From Verrucomicrobiota bacterium (lineage in GTDB: Bacteria; Verrucomicrobiota; Verrucomicrobiia; Chthoniobacterales; Terrimicrobiaceae), in assembly GCA_017305195.1 (NCBI GenBank), contig JAFKMU010000040.1, positions 99,013 through 163,012 on the forward strand: DNA of 64,000 nucleotides. The letters are read 5' to 3'. The notes under the pieces were generated by a model. The model was not told where the DNA came from and did not search any database. It worked only from the letters and a program-made list of their open reading frames with translations. Of this stretch, positions 45,028 to 54,500 are shown piece after piece. The translations under genes and the position numbers were made by a program. How positions within the stretch are numbered: position 1 is the stretch's first letter; the number at the start of each line of letters is the position of its first letter.

Positions 45028-46485
45028 TCAGGATTCGATAATCAATGCCACCGGAGAGTCGGTGACGGTCATCTTCTTGAGCATGACGCGGCCATCCCTG
45101 TTTACAAATGAGACCTCCCTCGTCTCCCCAGTCAAAAAGTCGTATGCCTTGACCGCCTGAGCCGGCTTGTCCGTGCTTATCTCCACGTCTGCCACGGCAG
45201 GCTGCAAGTCGCCACCCGCCCGCTCGGAGGCCCAGACCAGCGTGGTCTTCCTTCCGTCTCCCGCGATAAAGGGATAGGCCAATACCTTCCCGCCCGCCTC
45301 GATCTTGCTGCCATCCCAGACGACAGGGCTGTAGTCGGCATGGGTCGTGACGGGAAAGACCGAGACCCTGGCCGACGAGTCGCCTTTGAACGGGGCCATG
45401 TAGTGATTGAACCGTGAAACCGCACCGTACGAGGGCTTGGGCTTCATGTTGATATCCAGCAACCCGAAATTGTGCTCGGCATTGTGCTCATCGGTGCCGT
45501 TGTCGCGGAAGTTATAGACAAAAAGCATGTCCGTGCCCACGCCCAACGCCTCCGCCATCCTGCGCAGCAGGTACTTTGCCTGGGCATCGCGAGTGAAACC
45601 GGCGAAGAGGTTGCCATTCTTCGTCTCCTGGTAGCTCGGCCAGCCAAACTCGGTATGCCATATCGCCTTGGGGCCATGAAACTTCACGGACTGCTCCCGC
45701 ATCATTTTCTCCTGCGAAACGAAGGTCCCTCTCTCATCAGCCGTCGCGATCCCGTCCCGCTGGAGGATGCCCTCCTTGCTCGCATAGGGCACATATTCCG
45801 CAGTCATGCGCGGGCTGTAGGGATGATCGGTAATCGCATCGACCGCAGGTGAGACACCCATCTCAAGCTGGCGAAATGTCACCGGGGGCACTCCACCCAG
45901 CCCCAGCACTTTCACCTCGGGATTTGCCGCCTTGATGGCGGGTGCGGCGGTATTCAGCAGTTGCACGTATTTCGGCACCCATTTGCTCACGGTGCCGTCT
46001 TTTTCCACTCCGTTCCATGTGCCACCATAATGTTTGCTGAAGCCAAAGTTGTGCGGCTCGTTCAGGATCTCTATCGCCTGCACCTTGCCCCGGGTCTCGC
46101 GGGCAAACCAGGCGGCGGCTCTTGCATAAGCCTCGGCGTCGTAGATATCCGGCGCGTAGAGTTTATTCGATCCGTTGAAGATCGCGAGGATCTTCAGCCC
46201 TGCCGCATTCAGGTTGTCGATGGTCTTGCGATAGCTGTCGGGCAGGACATAGACGCCCTTTTCCTTTTCGATGCTCGACCAGTAGAAATCCTCGCGCGCC
46301 CAGGTAAACCCGGCCTCCGCGATCATCCTTGGTATTTCCGGTTCCTTGTACCACCCGTTGCTGAAGTGGACGCACACCCCGACCTGAGGATGCCCCTCCG
46401 TCTGTTCAGACTGGGCCGGGAGTGATGAAAGGGACAGGCCGCCGACCAGCGCAGCCACCCCCAGAAGCGAAAGATGCCTTTTCAT
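45028..46485 (-). CDS. Secreted clan GH-A glycoside hydrolase (GH39/GH5-like)
   Basis: A 485-residue protein from the ATG at 46485 (MKRHLSLLGVAALVGGLSLS), with a signal peptide. The catalytic (beta/alpha)8 barrel has the acid/base glutamate E143 in IEILNEPHNF and the nucleophile E279 in WHTEFGWPSY, the normal pair of clan GH-A. An early FTWAREDFYWSSIEKEKGVY segment is also typical. The C-terminal 100 residues are a beta-sandwich. Family choice (GH39, GH5 or GH160-like) is not certain, so substrate (a beta-xylosidic, beta-mannosidic or beta-galactosidic bond) is open. It lies 5 bp downstream of the esterase gene. Confidence 0.85.
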   Translation of the reverse strand: MKRHLSLLGVAALVGGLSLSSLPAQSEQTEGHPQVGVCVHFSNGWYKEPEIPRMIAEAGFTWAREDFYWSSIEKEKGVYVLPDSYRKTIDNLNAAGLKILAIFNGSNKLYAPDIYDAEAYARAAAWFARETRGKVQAIEILNEPHNFGFSKHYGGTWNGVEKDGTVSKWVPKYVQLLNTAAPAIKAANPEVKVLGLGGVPPVTFRQLEMGVSPAVDAITDHPYSPRMTAEYVPYASKEGILQRDGIATADERGTFVSQEKMMREQSVKFHGPKAIWHTEFGWPSYQETKNGNLFAGFTRDAQAKYLLRRMAEALGVGTDMLFVYNFRDNGTDEHNAEHNFGLLDINMKPKPSYGAVSRFNHYMAPFKGDSSARVSVFPVTTHADYSPVVWDGSKIEAGGKVLAYPFIAGDGRKTTLVWASERAGGDLQPAVADVEISTDKPAQAVKAYDFLTGETREVSFVNRDGRVMLKKMTVTDSPVALIIES

Positions 46486-46490
46486 AAGAG

Positions 46491-48023
46491 TTACCATGTA
46501 TCCGTGCGGAAAGGAGCCAGCGGGAGACCCGCCGCATTCACGAGCGCGAGCCCCTGCGGGTTATTGGTCCAGGCGTACCGGACCGCCTCAGGCTTCCCGA
46601 CGGAAGGCGACGAGACCACGATCGTGTCACCCTCCAGCTGTGCCGTTGCCTCCCGGAAAATACGATCACTGCCGGCCACCTGGAATCCCCCGATCTCCAT
46701 CCCCGACGCCTTCAGTTGCAAACCGCCCGGCGCATCGCGAAAATGCAGTGTCACCTTGCCGCCAAATTCAGCGCGATCAAATACCGGTCCCGAGTCGGCG
46801 ACATTCGCGTCTCCATAGACCCGGTGAAAGGCAATACGCGCCAACCGGAAGGCGACCTCCTCCTTGTTGGCTGGATGGATCTCCTTCCCATCACCGATGT
46901 CCACCGTCACCGCCTGTCCCGTGTTGGGGAGCGATATCGTCTGCGCCTGCGCCTCGCGCAGCCCCGGCCAGTTGGCATCAGCTCCGATATTGTAGTTGGG
47001 CAATTGAACCCAGAAAAACGGAACATCCCCCTGTGCGAAAAGGCGGCGCCATCCCGTAATCAATGAGGGGAACAGTGTCTGGTACTCTCCCGGTCGCTTC
47101 ACATTGTTCTCCCCCTGATACCAGATCACTCCGCGGATGGTGTAAGGCACGAGAGGATTGATCATCGCATTGAAAAGGCCCGAGGGGACATACTGGCTGC
47201 CCGGCCCGCCGCTCGGCGGAGTCGGAGCCGGCTTCTTGAATTCCGCTCCGGATGATTTCGCCGCTTCCTTTTCTGCCTCCCAAACCGCCTTTGCCTCCTC
47301 GAATTTTTTCCTCCTGGCCGGAAACTCTGCCAGAGCCTCCTGCCAGCGCCGCTTCACCTCGGATCCAGCCGGATCGGCGGCGAGAGACGCCTCGTCCATC
47401 CAGGCCTCTATCGAGGTGCCTCCATACGAGCTGTTAATGATGCCGATCGGTACGTTGAGCTTCTCGTGCAGCTTTTGAGCAAAATGATAGCCGAGTTCCG
47501 TAAACCCGCCTGCGCTTCCAGCCACACAGAGACTCCACGCTCCTTTCAGGCTGTCAGCCGGCACGTCGCTCGCCACGGTACCAACCTTGAAAAAGCGGAT
47601 TTCCGGGGAATCCGCCTTCGCTGCCAGCTCCTTGCCCCGAGACGTCCAAAACAAGGCCATGTCCATGTTTGACTGGCCTGCGGCGAGCCATACCTCACCG
47701 ACAAGGATGTCCTTGAGAGCGATCGTATTCTTTCCCGAAACCGTCAATCTCCCGGATTCGTGTGAGACAGGCAGGCTTTGCAAAGCCACACTCCACCTTC
47801 CATCGGCTCCGGCTGTCGTCGATGCCGAGCGCTCGATGCCCGGAGCCTCAAACCTGACATTCACCTGCTCGCCAGGATCAGCCTTGCCCCAGACCGTCAC
47901 AGGCTTTCCCAGCTGAAAAACCGCTCGATCTGTAAACGGCGACGCCAGCGTGACATTGGCGCTTGCCGCACGCAATCCCGCCAGCGAGATCGATAGATAG
48001 AGAAGTATTCGAGGGAGAGCCAT
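46491..48023 (-). CDS. Sialate O-acetylesterase-like (SGNH) carbohydrate esterase
   Basis: A 510-residue secreted protein (signal peptide MALPRILLYLSISLAGLRAASA). It has an N-terminal beta-sandwich (about 25-110), then an SGNH catalytic domain with block I GQSNM at 116-120 (S118 nucleophile), block II GIINSSYGGTSIEAWM, and block III YQGENNVKRPGEY. It ends with a beta-domain containing LHFRDAPGGLQLKASG. Such enzymes remove O-acetyl groups from sialic acids or plant glycans. It is the first gene of the minus-strand glycan operon (48023 to 43733). A candidate terminator (48082-48112) separates it from the PEP-CTERM gene. Confidence 0.9.
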   Translation of the reverse strand: MALPRILLYLSISLAGLRAASANVTLASPFTDRAVFQLGKPVTVWGKADPGEQVNVRFEAPGIERSASTTAGADGRWSVALQSLPVSHESGRLTVSGKNTIALKDILVGEVWLAAGQSNMDMALFWTSRGKELAAKADSPEIRFFKVGTVASDVPADSLKGAWSLCVAGSAGGFTELGYHFAQKLHEKLNVPIGIINSSYGGTSIEAWMDEASLAADPAGSEVKRRWQEALAEFPARRKKFEEAKAVWEAEKEAAKSSGAEFKKPAPTPPSGGPGSQYVPSGLFNAMINPLVPYTIRGVIWYQGENNVKRPGEYQTLFPSLITGWRRLFAQGDVPFFWVQLPNYNIGADANWPGLREAQAQTISLPNTGQAVTVDIGDGKEIHPANKEEVAFRLARIAFHRVYGDANVADSGPVFDRAEFGGKVTLHFRDAPGGLQLKASGMEIGGFQVAGSDRIFREATAQLEGDTIVVSSPSVGKPEAVRYAWTNNPQGLALVNAAGLPLAPFRTDTW

Positions 48024-48081
48024 AGGAGAGATGAGGGACTCTCGTCCGCCCTGGCGGGAAAGCCAAGGGCGCAACGAGCCG

Positions 48082-48112
48082 GGCGGGCTGCGGACACCCA
48101 TGGGAGCCCGCC
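48082..48112 (-). terminator. Candidate terminator of the PEP-CTERM gene
   Basis: GGCGGGCT (48082-48089) and AGCCCGCC (48105-48112) form a perfect 8-bp stem with a 15-nt loop, about 39 bp after the PEP-CTERM stop. No T-run follows on the minus strand, so termination is uncertain. Confidence 0.4.
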
Positions 48113-48150
48113 TCCTTTGCCCTTTGGAAAAACTTACAAAGCGCGAATCA

Positions 48151-49551
48151 CTAGACCGAGCGGGATCTGCCCCGACGGAACACCGTGACGAGGATCAACC
48201 CCAACCCGGCGAGCGCCCATGCGGACGGCTCGGGCACGGCGGTGATCACGAGATTTCCTGTCGCCTCGCTAAATTGATAGGTCACACCTCCGGTGGTCTT
48301 TTCCCAAAGATCTCCCCCGGCGTCGAAGAAATCCACGACAGAGAACGTGGAGCCAAAGGTCTCCGCCAGCGTTCCGACATTCACAATGTTCCAGGCATTT
48401 CCCAGGGCAACCGCAACTCCGGAGAGATCAAAAACAAAGTCGCCATTCAGAGTCAGCGTACCCACTCCCGATATCTGATTGCTCTCGCCGTTGGCTCCGA
48501 TCTTGAACGTCAATCGAGCATTATCAGACAATACCATCGTCCCGGCATTCACGATGGTGTTTCCCGTGTAGGTGCTCGCGCCGCTCAGGGTGATGGTGCC
48601 AGCTCCCGATTTCGTCAATCCGTAGACACTGCCTCCGTCGCTGATCGCCCCTCCCACAACCAGATTTTGAAAGCTATTTACAGTCACTGTGCGGTTTCCA
48701 CCCAAGGTGACAGTTCCCGCCCCGATTCTCTGGACGCCATTGCTGGTTCCCACCGTAAAATCTCCTGCCCAGATCTGAGCATTGTTGTTCACGGTCACGG
48801 TATCCGCGATGGTCAGGGTGCCTCCATTAATCGTGAGAGTTCCCGTGCCCAAGGCATTGGCGTGACGTATCGAGAGCGTACCTGCATTCAAGGTCACTCC
48901 ACCGTCGAAGGAGTTATTGCCGGAAAGATTGAGCTGACCAGCTCCGGACTTGATAATGCCAAAGGAGCTCGCGCCATCAGAGATCGCACCCTTGACCCAC
49001 AGCGCGTTGGTCGAGTTGTTATTGGTAAAAGTCGAGCTGGCCTGCAGCACGATGGCGCTGTCCACACTCACACTGCCCCGGCTCGTTGTCCCGTAGGCAT
49101 ATTGGGAAGCTGTGATACCCCCTGCCCCGAGATTGATGGTTCCGCCTGTGATGATCGTCGCTGCGTTCGGAGCTGCGGCGTTGGCCGAACTTTGAAAGAC
49201 AAGACCGTTGGCAGATTGCGTTCCGCTCACCGTCACCGTATAGGCGCTATTTCCACTCGTAGCGCTTGGACCCGCCGAAAAATACGCATCATCGGAAGAC
49301 GTCAGGGAAGAAACAAACGTCCCCGAACCTCCCGCAGAATCCGTATTCCAGAAGCTGTCCGTGCCCCATGTCCCAGTCGGAGTGCTTCCCGCACCCGCCG
49401 TCGTGCCATTTGCATCCCAGTAATAGGGAGTTGCCTGGGCTGCTCCAAGGCAGACACCCAGAATGGCGGCGGCTAGCGCGCCAGCTCTCCGATTTGCGAT
49501 CCTCGCAGCATGCCGTGGGATGACTCGATCTGAAGTTTGCCAGTTTTTCAT
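48151..49551 (-). CDS. PEP-CTERM surface protein with autotransporter-type beta-strand repeats
   Basis: A 466-residue protein from the ATG at 49551 (MKNWQTSDRVIPRHAARIANRRAG), with a long signal peptide. The body is G/T/N/S-rich and contains beta-helix repeats of the autotransporter-associated (PATR) type: VTLNAGTLSIRHANALGTG, LTINGGTLTIADT, LTKSGAGTITLSGASTYTGN, TIVNAGTMVLSDNA. It ends in a PEP-CTERM sorting signal: VPEPSAWAL, a hydrophobic helix, then FRRGRSR. The protein is expected to be sorted to the outer surface or exported with exosortase-type processing. It is divergent from the GntR regulator. No exosortase gene is in the window. Confidence 0.88.
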   Translation of the reverse strand: MKNWQTSDRVIPRHAARIANRRAGALAAAILGVCLGAAQATPYYWDANGTTAGAGSTPTGTWGTDSFWNTDSAGGSGTFVSSLTSSDDAYFSAGPSATSGNSAYTVTVSGTQSANGLVFQSSANAAAPNAATIITGGTINLGAGGITASQYAYGTTSRGSVSVDSAIVLQASSTFTNNNSTNALWVKGAISDGASSFGIIKSGAGQLNLSGNNSFDGGVTLNAGTLSIRHANALGTGTLTINGGTLTIADTVTVNNNAQIWAGDFTVGTSNGVQRIGAGTVTLGGNRTVTVNSFQNLVVGGAISDGGSVYGLTKSGAGTITLSGASTYTGNTIVNAGTMVLSDNARLTFKIGANGESNQISGVGTLTLNGDFVFDLSGVAVALGNAWNIVNVGTLAETFGSTFSVVDFFDAGGDLWEKTTGGVTYQFSEATGNLVITAVPEPSAWALAGLGLILVTVFRRGRSRSV

Positions 49552-49786
49552 TTTTGAAGTGGTGGGATTGGAGTGAGGGGGATGGAGCGGAGACTCTTCT
49601 CCGCGCACTATCGTTACAGGCGAACATTCAATCAAGATTATTTTATGCAAAACGCATGATTTCTATCATATTTTTACCATTGCAGATAAAAGCTAGACAA
49701 TATCGCTTCGTGAATTGCGGATTTTTGATGTTTCACGCATACAATATTGGATTCTTTCGCATATTTGCATAACCTGAGAGCAGACC
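49552..49786. promoter_or_regulatory. Divergent control region, PEP-CTERM gene / GntR regulator
   Basis: A 235-bp AT-rich region. It contains TTATGCAAA (49643-49651) and TTTGCATAA (49764-49772), the two orientations of the same 9-bp word, and an ATGC-AAAAC-GCAT dyad around 49645-49657. The same word occurs upstream of the mannosidase gene at 56687-56695. It is a candidate operator for the adjacent GntR protein. Confidence 0.5.
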
Positions 49787-50896
49787 GTGGCTAAATCATC
49801 GTTTCTACCCCGCTACCAAAAGGTTGCGAACGTCGTCCGAAAACGCATCCAGCAAGGAGACTATGCCCTAAAAGCCATGCCCTCGGAACGCGGCTTGGCG
49901 CAGGAGCTGGGAGTCAACGCCATGACCGCCCGGCACGGTCTGCAGATCCTCGAGAAAGAGGGCCTGCTCGTCCGACAGGACAACGGCCGCGTCGCGATCC
50001 GCAAGGCGCAGCATGGCGTCAAGAAGCACCTCAACTTCGCCTTCCTCGTCCCCACCCTCGCCTCTCACGGAATCGAAAAGTGGAGGCTCGCCATCGAGGC
50101 AGTCACGGCCCACCTCCAGTGCAACGTCAGAACGGTCGTTTATATGCACTGGGACGACCCGCTGGTGCTGGATGCCTTGAACGGATTTGACGGCGTTTTC
50201 CTCGATCCGTCCCCGGAGCCCATGCCCGACAGCGTGAGCGAGCAACTCCGGAACAAGAGTCATCCGGTCGTCTCCGTAGATCATGACCTGAGCACGCTGG
50301 GAGTCCCGTCGATCCAGCTTTTTCCACCCGCATTCACCCAGAAGCTGCTCGACCACCTGGATGCCGTCGGTCATCGCAAGATCGGCTGTCTGAACACCCA
50401 GCCCGACGATCCTGTGATCGCGGAACGCATCAATATCTGGCGCTTCTGGATGGGAGCGCATGGATACCATGGCCGCCTCGTGAATGAGCCAGTAGCCCCC
50501 TATGGCGATGCCATGAAGGCAGGTTATGATGCGATGACCCGCCAGCTATCCTCCGCACGGGTGCAGGAAACCGCATGGTACTGCACCACGGTCGACTGCG
50601 CCATCGGAGCCATGAAAGCCCTCCTTGATCGCAATCTCAAGCCCGGCAGAGACATCGCGATCTGCGCAGCAAACGGAGAAGGTATTGCCTCATACTACTA
50701 CCCGGCGATCACCGCCCTGGAGGCCGCGGACGCTCATCCATTTCTCTCCCTGTGCGTGCAGTGGATGATGGATGGACGCGACTGGCAGGGGCCCCTGCTC
50801 ATGCAACCTACGGAGATCCCGCTCATGATCCGTGAGTCTTCCGACCCCCGCCTCGCCGCCCGTCTGCCGCTGCTCGACCATCCCGGGGCATCATAG
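49787..50896 (+). CDS. GntR-type transcriptional regulator with LacI-like sensor domain
   Basis: A 369-residue protein starting with GTG (MAKSSFLPRYQKVANVVRKRI). The N-terminal winged helix-turn-helix (about 9-78: YALKAMPSERGLAQELGVNAMTARHGLQILEKEGLLVRQDNGRVAIRK) is of GntR type. The rest (about 90-365) resembles a LacI/periplasmic-binding ligand domain (FDGVFLDPSPEPMPD, VVSVDHDLSTLGVPSIQL, HRKIGCLNTQPDDPVIAERI). This is the AraR-like combination used for sugar sensing. It is divergent from the PEP-CTERM gene and convergent with the pseudopilin cassette. The GTG start is supported by AGAG a few nt upstream, which is weak. Confidence 0.85.
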   Translation: MAKSSFLPRYQKVANVVRKRIQQGDYALKAMPSERGLAQELGVNAMTARHGLQILEKEGLLVRQDNGRVAIRKAQHGVKKHLNFAFLVPTLASHGIEKWRLAIEAVTAHLQCNVRTVVYMHWDDPLVLDALNGFDGVFLDPSPEPMPDSVSEQLRNKSHPVVSVDHDLSTLGVPSIQLFPPAFTQKLLDHLDAVGHRKIGCLNTQPDDPVIAERINIWRFWMGAHGYHGRLVNEPVAPYGDAMKAGYDAMTRQLSSARVQETAWYCTTVDCAIGAMKALLDRNLKPGRDIAICAANGEGIASYYYPAITALEAADAHPFLSLCVQWMMDGRDWQGPLLMQPTEIPLMIRESSDPRLAARLPLLDHPGAS

Positions 50897-50921
50897 CCAC
50901 TAGGCTTGCCTCGCCACGACG

Positions 50922-51551
50922 TTAAGGCCGGAAGGTCTGCACCGCCCCGGTCAGGGAATCGATCTGCACAGCGAACCAGTTTTGCGCCGGAGCCGACCCC
51001 GAGGTGGACGCGTTGCCCGGATACAGCGTGGCAAACGCAGAACTCGCCAGCGAAGTGGAGCCGTCAGGACGAAAGCGAAAGGCCCGATAGCTGTAGTCCA
51101 CCCCCACACCCGGCAGAGCGACACCGCTGGCGGCACCGGTACTTTGCGTGATGTCGGAGCGCGCATGGTCCAACAGGCTGGAATAGGTCGCTGAGTCCGA
51201 CATCTTGATCTGGGGCGGGAAATAGATCGGACGATCAGCGGCGACCAGCCCATCTTCCTCGACGATAAAAAGCTGCAACCCGCGCCATACCTTCTTCGAT
51301 CCATTCGTGGGATCAGGCAACTGATAAAGACGCACTTCCACCGGGCGATTGCGGGTCACGGCCTGCTGCCTCGCAAGCTTCAGCTGGTCCACCAGGCTTT
51401 CCGAAGCCGACGAGAGCGCGGTAGCGGATTGGATCTGGTTCATCGCCGGCAGAGAAAACCCGGCAAGAATCGCAATGACGGAAATGACCACCAGCATCTC
51501 GACCAGCGAGAACGCGCGGGCGGAATTGTTTTTTCGCAAAAGGCCGATCAT
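50922..51551 (-). CDS. Pseudopilin of the Verru_Chthon cassette (protein D-like)
   Basis: A 209-residue protein with a type IV prepilin-like N-terminus (ARAFSLVEMLVVISVIAILAGFSLPA): a basic leader, a cleavage site before F, E at position +5 and a 20-residue hydrophobic helix. The rest is a GspH/PilE-like globular domain with LARQQAVTRNRPVEVRLYQ. It is the last gene of a coupled four-gene set (B-C-A-D) of the kind called Verru_Chthon cassettes in Verrucomicrobia. The start overlaps the A gene by 4 nt. Cassette membership rests on order and pattern, not a search. Confidence 0.83.
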   Translation of the reverse strand: MIGLLRKNNSARAFSLVEMLVVISVIAILAGFSLPAMNQIQSATALSSASESLVDQLKLARQQAVTRNRPVEVRLYQLPDPTNGSKKVWRGLQLFIVEEDGLVAADRPIYFPPQIKMSDSATYSSLLDHARSDITQSTGAASGVALPGVGVDYSYRAFRFRPDGSTSLASSAFATLYPGNASTSGSAPAQNWFAVQIDSLTGAVQTFRP

Positions 51552-54500
51552 GGATTGAACTGTTTGGTTACGGGAACGCGGAACTTGTAAAACCGATCCA
51601 GCGGCGCAGCATTTGGAGTCGAAGCGTAGTCGGGGATGCGGGAATCATTGGGATCGATGTACCTCTCGATCAGGGCCGATCCACGATACTCCCCCGTTAC
51701 CCGTCCCCGCCCCTCCGTCCACTGGTTCGCTGCATCGCCCTTCCGGTTTTGCAGAGTCTGCACCCGGCAATGCACGGTGAAGGTATTCGATTTAGTGGTC
51801 AGGCGTGGATAGATATTGGCGTAGGGGCGTTCCTTGGAGTTGTCACCCGTGAGCAGATAGTTGTCCCAAAAGGTGCTCATTCCCGCGAGGGTCGTGCCTA
51901 CCGGATCCTTGGGAATGAGCGGCAGTTCACAAATCTCCGAAGCGGAGTGATAAATATCGTTGCTGGCAAACCGCTGACGCACTCCCTTCATCGTCTCGTC
52001 AACATTCAAATCAAACCGGAAGTCCGCATCCGGCAGCGTGGAGGCCGCAAGTTTATTCAGGTTTTTGTAGTTGTTCACCTTCGACTGGGGGATGGCCAGG
52101 ATGCGCTCCGCCTTCACTGCGGCGCGCAAACCTGTCTCCCGGGTGATGAAGGAAAACGGCATGATCTGGGTATTCAGGTTGATTTTTCCCGCCGTGGAGA
52201 ATGGCTCACTAATAGCATAAGGCTCGATGACAGGCATCCAGAATAAGTCCATGAAAAGATGGTCTGGCAGCCCGGCGGAGCCCGGATGCTTCCCTGAGGG
52301 ATCGGGCCGGAACAGCAGGGTGCGCCATGGTTCGCCCGCTTTCACTCCGGTCGAGAGGGATCCGAACATACCCGAGGAAGGCACCTGCCGGTTCGGGGAA
52401 AAATACGTCGTGTTGACTGCACTGTAAGCGCCCCAACTCTTGAAGTACGGCGTCTCCCCCGCTGCGCTCATCCCGCTGAGGTCGCCCTCGTCCGGTTTGT
52501 TGATGTACGATCCATCCGGCATGGAGGCGATGCCGTTGTCAAAATCCCCGACGGGCATCGCCGGGTCGCCATTGACATGGACTCCGTTGACCGCAGCGGG
52601 CAGCACATTGGCAAACAAGGTGGAGCTGACGTTTTCGATCAGCTTTCCCTGCCTGGTGCGCGCAAAGAAGGAGAATCCGCTATTCGCACAAAAGCTGCTC
52701 CTCACATTGGGCGCGTCTGGATTGTATGGAGTGTCCGCGTAGAGGGTGCCGGGCACGTTTCGGAGAAAACTCGTTCTCGCATCTCCCGAGGCCAGAGCCA
52801 CGGTAATCACCGTATCCTTCGCACTGCCATCACCCGCGCCAAACAACCGCCAGGTTCCCCCTGTGTCGCCGGAATCGCACTTGGCAAAACGGTCTCCGTA
52901 GCTGCCAGAGCCACGTCCCGTGCCAATAAGCCGATATTGATCCTCCGCCTTTCCCGGAAGCGGTATCCTAGGCGACGGGATCGTCACGTTCAGGGTTTGG
53001 ACAAGATCACCGACGGCCGTTCCATCACCGGCAAAGATCTTTACCGTGATCTCGCCTCCCTTGAAGTCGAAGTACGTGCCGCTGTATCCCAGCTTCGTCG
53101 TCGGCAGCACGATCGGCAGGCTGAAAAAGGGATACCTCTGTGGGTCCGAGCCGGAGGCATCAAACCTCTTCTCGATTACAAACCAGCGGGGATCGAGGCC
53201 CCCCGCGGGAGGCTCATGCCCAAAGAAATCACTGGCGGTAGCCCTGTTAACATAAGTCGACCCCGTGGACGGAAAGCCCATCGTAGCACCGTTGATCTTA
53301 AAGTTCTGGAGCCCCTCGACCTGCACCGTGAAGCTAGGGATATAGCTAGGATATCCCATAGCGGGATTCATGAAGCTCATCACCAGATATCCCAGGATCA
53401 CCTCCGTATTGTCTGGAGGCTTCCCATTTCCATCAGTGCCGGCGTAGCTGGGTCGCTGGTCCTGGCTGACTGGTGAAGCCGCTGTCACCGGCGTACCCGA
53501 GAGATCTCCATTTCCGAGATAAGCAAACGCGACCCCCACCTCAGCCACCGTGGGAAATCTGCCGAAGCCCAGCGTATCCATCGCACTGATATAAATCGGC
53601 GTCACCTGACCCGAGGGAGCAAAGGGATTCGTCACCCCCTGGTCGTTCAAATTGGTCGCCCGGATATAGTCAAATGCCTCGGTTAGGATCTGATCCCGGT
53701 CGGAGCCGTATTTCGCGAGGAAACTCCCATTGAACCCCGGCACCAGGGCTCCCATGAGCCGTTGCAGGCAGGCAATCAGCTGCTGGTTTCTTTCGATATC
53801 CTGATAGTCGCTCGTGGGGCTCAGCGAGTCGGCACGTTGAAAATAATACGGCAGCCCGTTGATCGTGGAGCTAAATGCGATGGTCTGGTCCTGCACGGTG
53901 CGGTAGTCGCTCGAAGTCCGGCTATGAACCGGCCACATCGCCACTCGCGGCTTATTGAACATATTGACCTCCGGAGCGCGGCTCGCCGTTGTAAGAAAGA
54001 ACCGGCTCTCGTCGAGGATCTGCTTGGTCCGGTCGAGGCCATCGGCGGATATTCCCTGCGGATTGCGATCCGGGTCAAAGACAAGCTCGTCGATTGAGGC
54101 GTACAGCCGGTCGTATTTCAAAGTGACCGGCATAGTCACATCGCTGACAGTGCCTTGCTTCGATCCCCCATCGACATACCTCGGCGAAACGGAGAACACC
54201 TTGTTCGCCGTGGTGATCGATGGTAGCGCGGTGCGGAGACTGACCATCGCCGGATGACCAGGATATCGCTGGAACTCGTTCTTGACCGGCTGGTATTTAC
54301 CTAGCTTGCGGTCGTAATCCGTAATGACCCGCGGCGTGTCCCAGAACGCTCCTTCCGAGGCCGTATTGACGTTTACCTTGGCAGTCTCATCGTCCGCCCA
54401 GAAGGCGATGCGCCCAACGATGGGATTTTTATCCGTCGCCCCCGGCACCACCGCAGTGCGGGTGGCGGAGGCTGCGGCATCAGGCGCCACGATCGAGCCA

